The position numbers were made by a program, and so were the translations under genes. The notes under the pieces are model-generated. The model did no database searches, had not been told where the DNA came from, and was given only the letters and a program-made list of their open reading frames with translations. 64,000 nucleotides of DNA from Zobellia roscoffensis (lineage in GTDB: Bacteria > Bacteroidota > Bacteroidia > Flavobacteriales > Flavobacteriaceae): NCBI RefSeq assembly GCF_015330165.1, contig NZ_JADDXT010000002.1, positions 1,920,504-1,984,503 of the forward strand, in the 5' to 3' direction. Positions 41,271-49,003 of the stretch are shown here, piece by piece (position 1 is the stretch's first letter; each line of letters begins with the position of its first letter).

Positions 41271-43328
41271 ATGTTTATTATGAAATTGAAAACGAAAAAC
41301 TTTGTAAAAGTTTTGGCAATGGTTGCCGCCATTAGCTTTACAAGTTGTAGCAGTGATGATAACGCGCCAGATGATGGTGAAGATGGAAAAGTTCCTACTT
41401 GTACGGATGGAATTAAGAATGGAGACGAAACTGGTATTGATTGTGGTGGGACATGTACGGCATGTGACGCAGCAGCAGAAGGAACAACTTTAACCGGAAC
41501 ATTAACAGAAGAAAGAACACTTGACCCTACTAAGACTTATAGTTTAGAAAAAAGCTACAGTGTAGAAGCGGGTGGTAAATTAATTATTCCTGCTGGAACA
41601 GTAATTAACGCAACAGTTGAGTCTGGTGATGAAACTGAAACTTTCATCGTTATTCAAAAAGGTGGTGAAATTGATGTTCAAGGTACAGAGGCTGCACCGG
41701 TAACAATGCAGTCTACAGGTGGCGAACCAGGACAATGGGGTGGTTTGGTAATCTTAGGAGATGCTACCACAACAGCTGGTGTAGATGCTACTGCAGAGGT
41801 AAGTAACTTCAAATATGGTGGTACTGCTGATGATGATAATTCAGGTTCTATAAAATACTTGATTATTAAGCATGCTGGTGCTCAAATTAACGCTGAGTCT
41901 CAATACAACGGTCTTACATTATATGCTGTAGGTTCTGGAACTACTATTGAAAACGTTGCAATGATAGACGGTGAAGATGACGGTGTTGAGTTCTTTGGTG
42001 GAACTGTTTCTGCTATGAATCTTTACTTTGAGAACAACCAAGATGATTCTATTGACTGGACAGAAGGTTGGAACGGTACAGTTACAAACGCATACGTATT
42101 ACATACAGAAGAAGGTTTCTCTACTGCTGTTGAAGCAGATAAGGATAACGGAAACCCTAAATTGATAAACTTTACAGCTGTTTCAACTGTTGGTGGTACT
42201 GCTTTACAGTTTAAGGCTACTTCTGGTGCTACAATCACAGGTCTTTCTTTGAGCGGTTATGATACTTCAATTGATATGAAAGATTCTGGTCCTTTGGCCA
42301 ATGTTATCATAGAAGGTGAGGCTGGAGATCCTGCAAATAGCTATAATGCAAATGCAACGGTTGATGTTGCTTTGTTTAACTGGGTTAATGCTGATGCTAC
42401 TGTAGGTGGAAGCAGTGTTTTAACTGGTAAAATTACTAGCGATCTTACATTAGACGCTTCTATTAGCTACCTTTTGTCTACTAGCTTAAGTGTTGAGTCT
42501 GGTGCTACTTTGACTATTCCTGCTGGAACTAAAATTAGCGCAAAGGTTGAGTCTGGTGATGAAACTGAAACTTTTATCGTTGTTCAAAAAGGAGCAAAGA
42601 TTATGGTTGAAGGTACTGAGGCTGATCCTGTTGTTATGACTTCTACTAACGGTAACGCTGGTGACTGGGGTGGTTTAGTTCTTTTAGGAGATGCTACTAC
42701 AACAGCTGGTGTAGATGCTACTGCTGAGGTAAGTAACTTTAAGTATGGTGGTGCTGCAGATGATGATAATTCAGGTTCTATAAAATATCTAATCATTGAA
42801 AATGCTGGTGCTCAAATCAACGCGGAGTCTCAATACAACGGTCTTACATTATATGCGGTTGGTTCTGCAACTGTTATTGATAACGTAGCTATGATTGATG
42901 GTGATGATGATGGTGTTGAGTTCTTTGGTGGAACTGTTTCTGCTTCTAACCTTTATTTTGAGAACAACCAAGATGATTCTATTGACTGGACAGAAGGTTG
43001 GAACGGTACAGTTACAACTGCATACGTTCTTCACAATGTAGAAGGTTTCTCTACTGCTGTTGAAGCGGATAAAGCTAATGGTAACCCTAAATTGATTGAC
43101 TTTACTGCTGTTTCAACAGTAGGAGGAACTGCTCTTCAGTTTAAAGCTACTTCTGGTGCTACTTTAACTAACGTTAGCCTTACAGGTTATGATACAAACG
43201 TTGATATGAAAGATGCTGGTCCTCTTGAAAATGTAATTGTTGATGAAACTGCACTTACATCTGCTGAGGACGATGTTTTCAACGGAACTGCCGTTGATGT
43301 TGCCATCTTTGATTGGGCTACAAAATAA
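41271..43328 (+). CDS. Surface lipoprotein with two tandem 300-residue beta-rich repeats
   Basis: 685 residues. Lipobox SFTSC near residue 26, a Cys-rich linker (CTDGIKNGDETGIDCGGTCTAC, positions 44-65), then two copies of a domain with an exact period of 300 residues (about 74-375 and 374-685). Each copy contains LTIPAGT-type, AEVSNFKYGG, EFFGGTVSA, QDDSIDWTEGWNGT and GTALQFKATSGAT. The DNA copies are also very alike (for example 42024-42076 against 42924-42976), indicating recent duplication or gene conversion. The repeat resembles parallel beta-helix surface proteins. It follows the TonB receptor and probably captures its substrate. ATG at 41280 is an equally good start. A strong terminator follows. 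Confidence 0.85.
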   Translation: MFIMKLKTKNFVKVLAMVAAISFTSCSSDDNAPDDGEDGKVPTCTDGIKNGDETGIDCGGTCTACDAAAEGTTLTGTLTEERTLDPTKTYSLEKSYSVEAGGKLIIPAGTVINATVESGDETETFIVIQKGGEIDVQGTEAAPVTMQSTGGEPGQWGGLVILGDATTTAGVDATAEVSNFKYGGTADDDNSGSIKYLIIKHAGAQINAESQYNGLTLYAVGSGTTIENVAMIDGEDDGVEFFGGTVSAMNLYFENNQDDSIDWTEGWNGTVTNAYVLHTEEGFSTAVEADKDNGNPKLINFTAVSTVGGTALQFKATSGATITGLSLSGYDTSIDMKDSGPLANVIIEGEAGDPANSYNANATVDVALFNWVNADATVGGSSVLTGKITSDLTLDASISYLLSTSLSVESGATLTIPAGTKISAKVESGDETETFIVVQKGAKIMVEGTEADPVVMTSTNGNAGDWGGLVLLGDATTTAGVDATAEVSNFKYGGAADDDNSGSIKYLIIENAGAQINAESQYNGLTLYAVGSATVIDNVAMIDGDDDGVEFFGGTVSASNLYFENNQDDSIDWTEGWNGTVTTAYVLHNVEGFSTAVEADKANGNPKLIDFTAVSTVGGTALQFKATSGATLTNVSLTGYDTNVDMKDAGPLENVIVDETALTSAEDDVFNGTAVDVAIFDWATK

Positions 43329-43355
43329 ATAACTACATTAAGTTAAATGTATTTT

Positions 43356-43380
43356 AAACCCCGCAATTGCGGGGTTTTTT
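43356..43380 (+). terminator. Intrinsic terminator after the lipoprotein gene
   Basis: AAACCCCGC and GCGGGGTTT pair around AATT, followed by a T-run. The toxin-tail reading frame opens within this hairpin. Confidence 0.9.
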
Positions 43381-43585
43381 GTTTCCAATTGAAGCATGGA
43401 GAAATCAACCGAATCATAATATTTATAATAATCTTATTTTAGAAAAGTTGAATATCTTTAATAGACGATTTCCAGACGTTGATGAAGAAAAAGCTTTTGA
43501 GTTTCTAGAGTATTTAATCGAAGATATTGAGAAATGGATTCTAGCTAACCCCAATAAGCATCTTAACGAACTAATTTTACCATAG
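43379..43585 (+). pseudogene. Remnant of an AHH-type toxin C-terminus
   Basis: An open frame of about 68 codons with no ATG, opening inside the preceding terminator and ending in TAG directly before the next ATG. The peptide contains WRNQPNHNIYNNLILEKLN and ends WILANPNKHLNELIL. This resembles the last helical part of AHH/HNH-type nuclease toxins of polymorphic toxin systems (HP-x-Y-N ... I..NP...LN). The catalytic part is missing, so it would be a broken tail. The assignment is by motif memory only. TTG at 43379 is the earliest plausible start if it is translated at all. Confidence 0.45.
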
Positions 43586-44305
43586 ATGGAATACTTTTTT
43601 TTAGAAAAATGTCTTGATGAGAAAATAGCAGGAACTTTACCTCAACAAAAAAAACTTATTGTTAAGGATGTTAATAGTCCTGATTTTCTAGATAATTTAA
43701 GAAACAAATGTATTACTGCTCATTATGAATTGCCTGTTTGCGAAATATTTAAAAAAGCAAACTTCACTGATTTAATTGATGCGGGAGGATTGGGTTTTAC
43801 TGATTCTTTATTAATTACTGATTCTTTAAAGCGTATAATTGAAGAATTCAATTATTATGGTATTCAGTTTTTTAAAACAAAAGTGATTAAGAGTGGGTTA
43901 ATTAATAATTCTTATTGGCATACGCATGTCCATGATGTTGCTATGACCTCAATTAATTATAAAAAATCAACTATTACTGAAAGTGGAAGGGGGAAAGATA
44001 GACAAGTCTATTCTGAGAAAGTTAATGCTGATAATTTTTTGGAATTTAAAACGAAAGATGAACAATTAGTATACCCTCATTTTTTGACAATAGATAGGGT
44101 GGAAATAAAGGCTGAAAACATCTTTGACTTCTTTGCTATAGATTATACTGATGGTGGACTTAAATATGTTATTTCTAATAATCTAAAGAAAGTAATTGTT
44201 GATAGAGGGGTTAGTGGTTTGGAGTTTAGACCTTTAAGCATTTCTTATGTTGATTGGGTTTCCAAAGGAGGTATGCGTGAAAAAGTATATGGTAAGGCCT
44301 ACTAA
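43586..44305 (+). CDS. Imm11-like (DUF1629) immunity protein
   Basis: 239 residues, no signal peptide, cytoplasmic. Family-like features: DSLLITDSLKRIIEEFNYYGIQFFK in the first half (the 'serine-x-LK' pattern) and YVISNNLKKVIVDRGVSGLEFRPLSI near the end, both of which are the recurring pattern of Imm11/DUF1629 immunity proteins. The ATG follows the stop codon of the toxin-tail frame with no gap (TAGATG). Together they look like an orphan toxin-tail/immunity cassette. It is AT-rich compared with its neighbours, in keeping with transfer. Imm43-type is an alternative; the target is unknown. Confidence 0.6.
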   Translation: MEYFFLEKCLDEKIAGTLPQQKKLIVKDVNSPDFLDNLRNKCITAHYELPVCEIFKKANFTDLIDAGGLGFTDSLLITDSLKRIIEEFNYYGIQFFKTKVIKSGLINNSYWHTHVHDVAMTSINYKKSTITESGRGKDRQVYSEKVNADNFLEFKTKDEQLVYPHFLTIDRVEIKAENIFDFFAIDYTDGGLKYVISNNLKKVIVDRGVSGLEFRPLSISYVDWVSKGGMREKVYGKAY

Positions 44306-44399
44306 TTGCTTTATAAGTAAATGTGAACTATAAACATTAGTTGCCACTTATTTTATCAATATGTTTTTGTTACGTTCCTACCGACCATTTCTAACTAAC

Positions 44400-45503
44400 C
44401 TACACCTTTATATAAATCTTCTTCTTATCTAACAAAAGACCAAGGCTCCAGCAAAATAACATAAAGACTATGGCAAAGGCAAAGGATCCAAAGTAAGGGC
44501 CAATCCAACTAAAACCTTTTTCGTACACATAGCTATAAAGAGATTGCTCACCATTAACCCGGATAAATAGGGCGCCAATAGCTACATACTCCGAAAGTAG
44601 ATATATGAAAAGCGGGTTCTTCCCAAATACTTCAAAGAAATTGTAGTTAACGGGTTTTTTTACAAAGTCTATGGTATAGATAAGTACGGATAACACTACA
44701 ATGTCTAGACCCACGGTAAGTGTTACAAAAGAGCTTGTCCATAATTTTTTGTTTACAGGGAAGCCTAAATCCCATAGATAGGCAACCACCAATAGACCGG
44801 CACCCATCAGTAGCATTTTTGCCAGCTTCTCGTAATTCATGCCGCCATCAATAATATATTTTCCAATAAGATAGCCTACCAAGACGTTACAAATGGAAGG
44901 CAGCGTGCTCAAAAGTCCTTCCGGATCAAACGGTATACCATTGCCCATATATAGATGACTATCACCTAGTATAAGACGGTCTACGGTTCTGGCAAAGTTT
45001 CCTTCAAGGGTATAGTCGCCAAATGCGGCCAACAGTCCCCAATAGCTTAGTAACAAGATAACTGAAGCTATGATCAGCTGCCTATTGGTTAAAAAGTATA
45101 TCATCATGGCCCCAATAAAATAACATAAAGCTATGCGTTGGAGTACCCCAAGAATGCGTGTTTCACTAAACGGTACGGCAACAAGGTCACCGGTTTCTGT
45201 CCAAGAAACAAACGGGATCCAGTACATGATATACCCGAGTAAAAAAATAATCAAGGCGCGCTTCGCTATTTTTTTGAATACTTCGGAGAAAGTTTTGTCT
45301 CCCCATTTGGTCTTTACAAAAGCAAAGGCGTTACCTACTGCAAATAAAAACGAGGGAAAAACCAAATCGGTAGGTGTAAAGCCATGCCATTTGGCGTGTA
45401 ACAGAGGTGAAAAGGTAAAGCTCCAGTCGCCAGGGGTATTTACAATAATCATTAGGCATACGGTCAATCCCCGGAATACATCGAGTGCTTTAAATCTTTT
45501 CAT
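44400..45503 (-). CDS. DUF5009/HGSNAT-like membrane acyltransferase
   Basis: 367 residues with about ten hydrophobic segments. The N-terminus RFKALDVFRGLTVCLMIIVNTPG and the later GFTPTDLVFPSFLFAVGNA (DxxFPxFxF) are hallmark motifs of the heparan-alpha-glucosaminide N-acetyltransferase-like family (DUF1624/DUF5009, NagX-like). It is an inner-membrane protein that may acetylate or move an amino sugar or lipid intermediate. It starts 12 bases after the phosphatase stop and belongs to the same minus-strand unit as susC, susD and the phosphatase. Confidence 0.85.
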   Translation of the reverse strand: MKRFKALDVFRGLTVCLMIIVNTPGDWSFTFSPLLHAKWHGFTPTDLVFPSFLFAVGNAFAFVKTKWGDKTFSEVFKKIAKRALIIFLLGYIMYWIPFVSWTETGDLVAVPFSETRILGVLQRIALCYFIGAMMIYFLTNRQLIIASVILLLSYWGLLAAFGDYTLEGNFARTVDRLILGDSHLYMGNGIPFDPEGLLSTLPSICNVLVGYLIGKYIIDGGMNYEKLAKMLLMGAGLLVVAYLWDLGFPVNKKLWTSSFVTLTVGLDIVVLSVLIYTIDFVKKPVNYNFFEVFGKNPLFIYLLSEYVAIGALFIRVNGEQSLYSYVYEKGFSWIGPYFGSFAFAIVFMLFCWSLGLLLDKKKIYIKV

Positions 45504-45515
45504 GGTCGGTTACTT

Positions 45516-47324
45516 TTAGTTATCCCCTAAGTTAAGCGCTTTAATTATTTTTTCAAATACATCGCTGTTTTCGTAGGTGCCTTGAAAATATTGGGAACGG
45601 GGCCCATATGCAAATATGGGCACCATTGTGGCCGTATGATCATAGGTTGTAAAAGTTCCTTCAATAATACTTTCCTTTAAATTGCCCTGTGGAATGGAAA
45701 AACCTCCGGTTTCGTGATCTGCAGTAACTATTACTAAAGTATTTCCAGAAGTGTCTGCAAATTTTATAGCTTCGGTAATGGCCCTGTCAAAGTCAATTCC
45801 TTCGGTAACTATACCACCAACGTTATTGCGGTGCCCGTTGCTGTCTATTTGTGCCGCTTCCACCATTAAGAAAAATGGTGTTTTCTTGGAGTTTAAAAAC
45901 TCAATGCCGTTTGTTGTTGCTTCGGCTAAGGCATTATCTCTCCCTTCTAGCACTCCGGGTACACCTTCCATGGAAAGAAAATGCCCCAATTTATCAACTT
46001 TGCTCGAACCAATCTCATTGATGTTGTTTACAAGGGTGAAATCTGTCTTTTTCCAATCGAAATCAAAATTATTTGAACCTCCACCTACAAAAAGGGAGAG
46101 TTTACTTTTTAATAGGTCATTAGCGATGAGTTCCGTATCAGAACGGTCTTTTTGGTGAGCGAAGAATGATGCTGGTGTAGCTCCGGTAACATGGTCAGTA
46201 GTAATAATACCCGAAACAAAATTGTGTTTGGAGAGAAATTCGGGCATGTTTTCAATGGGTTCTCTATAAGGATTTAAACCAATAGCTCTATTGTAGGTCT
46301 TGGTGCCAGTAGCTAAAGCAGTACCTGCAGCAGCAGAATCTGTGGTAAAATCATCTGAAGATTGGGTTTTTATAAAACCGATACTTTTTAGTTGAGATAG
46401 GGTCAACTCACCTCCATTGGCCAAAACAGCCGATGAAATCTGGTTAAGGCCATTCCCATCTCCAATAAGGAATATTACATTCTTTATAGGCATGTCTTTT
46501 TGGTCCGTAGCATAGGTTGGTTTGTATACTTCCGATTTAATTTCATTTTTATAGGTGCGCTGTTCCAATGTGTTTACATACGTAGTGGCCTTATGCGGCA
46601 TATCCGTATTTATAATGTCTACGCCTAGATCAGAAAATGCTTTCCAGGCAGTTTTGGAATCTGGTGTGCCCCAAAAGCGGAAAGGTTTTTTTAGTGCATG
46701 TGCTTTTTTAATGGCTCCGGAGACTTTTTTATAGTCTTCCTCAGTAAGTCTGCCTTTTCCGTTCCATTCCGAAAAGTTTTTGAAGCTGACACTTATAAAA
46801 GCTACTTTTTGCCAATCATCAGAAGCTAGGTCACTTTCTAATTTTTGATGGTCAAAATAAATAAAGTGGGGATAGGAATCATATGTTTTGGCATCGGGCC
46901 TGTGCCCGGAAATGACGATTTTTATATCGGGTCTGGAGGTGATTTCAGGGTATTTTTTAAGAACTGCTAGTATCTTTTTTAACGTAGGTTCAGCATCTGA
47001 TTTAATGTCTAACATGAGCATAAGCCCAGAAGGATCGCCAATGTTGTTTTCTATGGCATATTTTAAAGGCTCTAAATAAAGAATCTGTAAGGTGTTGCCT
47101 TCAATGATTTCAGCTTCAGTATGGGTAACATTTAGTTTCCCATTTTTCAAAAAGACATCGGCCTCAAGAATATCTAGTCCGTTGGCATAAGCAGTCCAGA
47201 AAGGTACATTTTGAAGATAATCGTTATGCGAATGAATTAGAGTTTTTCTGTTTTGTTGTGCACCAAGTAAGGTGATACAGAAAAGAGCGAATAAAAAGGA
47301 AAACTTTGTTTTGAATCTATACAT
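45516..47324 (-). CDS. Fused phosphodiesterase (PI-PLC/GDPD-like)-alkaline phosphatase
   Basis: 602 residues. Signal peptide (cleavage near LLGAQ), then a PI-PLC/GDPD-like barrel (about 25-260: HSHNDY 31-36, LEADV with E54-D56, THTE, LDIKS). The alkaline phosphatase domain (about 282-600) has metal Asp in VIFLIGDGNG, nucleophile Ser330 in TDSAAAGTALATG, and VIVTADHETGG. Such a fusion could first split a phosphodiester and then release phosphate from the monoester in the periplasm. It lies downstream of susD and upstream of the acyltransferase gene. The substrate is unproven. Confidence 0.9.
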   Translation of the reverse strand: MYRFKTKFSFLFALFCITLLGAQQNRKTLIHSHNDYLQNVPFWTAYANGLDILEADVFLKNGKLNVTHTEAEIIEGNTLQILYLEPLKYAIENNIGDPSGLMLMLDIKSDAEPTLKKILAVLKKYPEITSRPDIKIVISGHRPDAKTYDSYPHFIYFDHQKLESDLASDDWQKVAFISVSFKNFSEWNGKGRLTEEDYKKVSGAIKKAHALKKPFRFWGTPDSKTAWKAFSDLGVDIINTDMPHKATTYVNTLEQRTYKNEIKSEVYKPTYATDQKDMPIKNVIFLIGDGNGLNQISSAVLANGGELTLSQLKSIGFIKTQSSDDFTTDSAAAGTALATGTKTYNRAIGLNPYREPIENMPEFLSKHNFVSGIITTDHVTGATPASFFAHQKDRSDTELIANDLLKSKLSLFVGGGSNNFDFDWKKTDFTLVNNINEIGSSKVDKLGHFLSMEGVPGVLEGRDNALAEATTNGIEFLNSKKTPFFLMVEAAQIDSNGHRNNVGGIVTEGIDFDRAITEAIKFADTSGNTLVIVTADHETGGFSIPQGNLKESIIEGTFTTYDHTATMVPIFAYGPRSQYFQGTYENSDVFEKIIKALNLGDN

Positions 47325-47339
47325 ACCATAAAATTAATA

Positions 47340-47367
47340 AAAGGGTGCCCCATAAGGGACACCCTTT
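47340..47367 (-). terminator. Hairpin between susD and the phosphatase gene
   Basis: On the minus strand AAAGGGTGTCCC pairs with GGGGCACCCTTT and is followed by TTATTAATTTT. It lies between the susD stop and the phosphatase ATG, 15 bases before the latter, so it probably reduces rather than abolishes downstream transcription. Confidence 0.75.
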
Positions 47368-47395
47368 CGTAAAAAACTAAACTAACGAACTAACT

Positions 47396-48985
47396 CTACC
47401 ATCCTTTATTTTGGGGGATTCCGGATGATTCAATTACTGTACTAGGTATTGGCCAAACATTCATATAGGAAGCATCAAAATTACGTGCAGGCCAAACTAT
47501 TTCTGATGTGTAGGGGGAGTCGGGATTGGAACGGTCCGCATAGATACGCCCATAAATGGGCTCGGCATAGGTTGCTGCAGCATCACCCCAACGGACTAAG
47601 TCAAAGTGCCGGTTAGCAAATTCACCCGCAAGTTCAACGCGTCTTTCATGTTTCAGATCTGCCATAGTTGTGTTGGAAATGGCTGGAAGCCCAGCTCTTT
47701 CACGAACCATATTCAAAGGTGCATCTCCGTTATTTCCATCCATTATAAGAGCTTCGGCTTTCATAAGTAAAATTTCCGCGTAGCGCATTAATGGAACGTT
47801 GTAAACTGTTGATGGGTCGTCTCCATTACTGTTCAGATAAGTTCCGATAGGATTTTCGAACTGAAACTCATACATGTATTTGTTAAACTGAAATCCGGAT
47901 AATGAATTTTCTGACTGGTACCTTCTGTCTTCACCAAAAAAAGTAAAGTCATCTCCAAAATTCAAAACGGTCACAGCCTTTCTGGCATCATCTGCTTCAA
48001 ACTCATTGTACAATCCTTCGGAAGGCGTGTAATAGCCCCAGCCATTATATTTACCCCAACCCTTGTTTTCTAACATAACACCGGTTAGAATGCTGCCTTT
48101 GTCCACTCCGGAGTTTACGGACCAAATATATTCGCTGGTCCAATTGTTTAAATGACTGTGAAGTTCACGGTAATCTTGTGATGGATTGCCCGTGTTGATC
48201 AATGCTCTGCCAGACCCGCTGTTGGTAACGGCATCTGCATGTTTAACCACCTCGGCATATCTAGAAGCATCATATTGTGCCCAGTATAAGTTGGTTTTGG
48301 CCATGTAGGCATAAGCAGCGTCTTTGTGCGGGCGACCGTAGTTTTCTGAAGAATAATCAGAAAATAGCGGTAGCAATTCGGCAGCTTTAATAAGATCTGC
48401 TTCTATCTGCTTGTAATTTTCAACAACACTGGCAGGTCTTGAGTAGCTGCCAGGCTCATCGTTCATGTTTTCTTCAGTAACAATAGGTACGCCTCCGTTA
48501 TTTCCATCATCGCCATAAGTATGGGCTACCCAGAAATAACTGAAAGCACGCATAAAATAAGCTTCTCCTAAATATTGGTTTTTTAGGGTTTCGCTAATAT
48601 CCATATTGGGTACATTTAGAATAACATCATTGGCACGACGTATTACTTTATAGCTATTGGGATAGCAAGTTGAGGTGTAACCGCCTTCGCCACCCGTGAT
48701 ATTAAAGTCTTTGATATTATCTGCAGAAGCTTTAATACGACCCGTAATCATATCGTCCGAAGCGTTAATGTACCAGAAGAAACCTCTAGAGAACATCTCT
48801 TGGTCGGTCATATAGGCGTACATACTGTTCACCGCTTCCGAGGCATCTTGCTCGGAGGTCCAAAAGTTAGCGTAAGATGTGCTTCCCAGCGGACTTACCT
48901 CTGTGAAATCGTCTGAGCATGTAATGAGGTTTAGACCTGCTAGACCTACTACCAAACTCATTGTTTTTATTCTATTTAATTTCAT
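47396..48985 (-). CDS. SusD/RagB-like nutrient-binding lipoprotein
   Basis: 529 residues with a lipobox (LAGLNLITCSDD, Cys about 23). Family landmarks: TSEQDASEAVNSMYAYM, YLGEAYFMRAFSYFWVAHTYGD, PLMRYAEILLMKAEALIM and the RRVELAGEFANRHFDLVRWGD C-terminal region. It caps the SusC channel and binds the substrate outside the cell. It lies 18 bases after susC. Confidence 0.93.
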   Translation of the reverse strand: MKLNRIKTMSLVVGLAGLNLITCSDDFTEVSPLGSTSYANFWTSEQDASEAVNSMYAYMTDQEMFSRGFFWYINASDDMITGRIKASADNIKDFNITGGEGGYTSTCYPNSYKVIRRANDVILNVPNMDISETLKNQYLGEAYFMRAFSYFWVAHTYGDDGNNGGVPIVTEENMNDEPGSYSRPASVVENYKQIEADLIKAAELLPLFSDYSSENYGRPHKDAAYAYMAKTNLYWAQYDASRYAEVVKHADAVTNSGSGRALINTGNPSQDYRELHSHLNNWTSEYIWSVNSGVDKGSILTGVMLENKGWGKYNGWGYYTPSEGLYNEFEADDARKAVTVLNFGDDFTFFGEDRRYQSENSLSGFQFNKYMYEFQFENPIGTYLNSNGDDPSTVYNVPLMRYAEILLMKAEALIMDGNNGDAPLNMVRERAGLPAISNTTMADLKHERRVELAGEFANRHFDLVRWGDAAATYAEPIYGRIYADRSNPDSPYTSEIVWPARNFDASYMNVWPIPSTVIESSGIPQNKGW

Positions 48986-49003
48986 TTTTTAGTATTTTTT
49001 GGG

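Noticed and set aside
41620..43290. Repeat pair as an insertion sequence or CRISPR
   Set aside because: The 900-bp period is in frame within one coding sequence, so it is an internal protein duplication.
43367..43585. An intact small gene from TTG 43367
   Set aside because: The start would lie inside the terminator hairpin, there is no ATG in the frame, and the peptide looks like the end of a larger protein.
45133..46158. Plus-strand open frames opposite the acyltransferase and phosphatase genes
   Set aside because: Shadows of genes with clear catalytic motifs on the minus strand.
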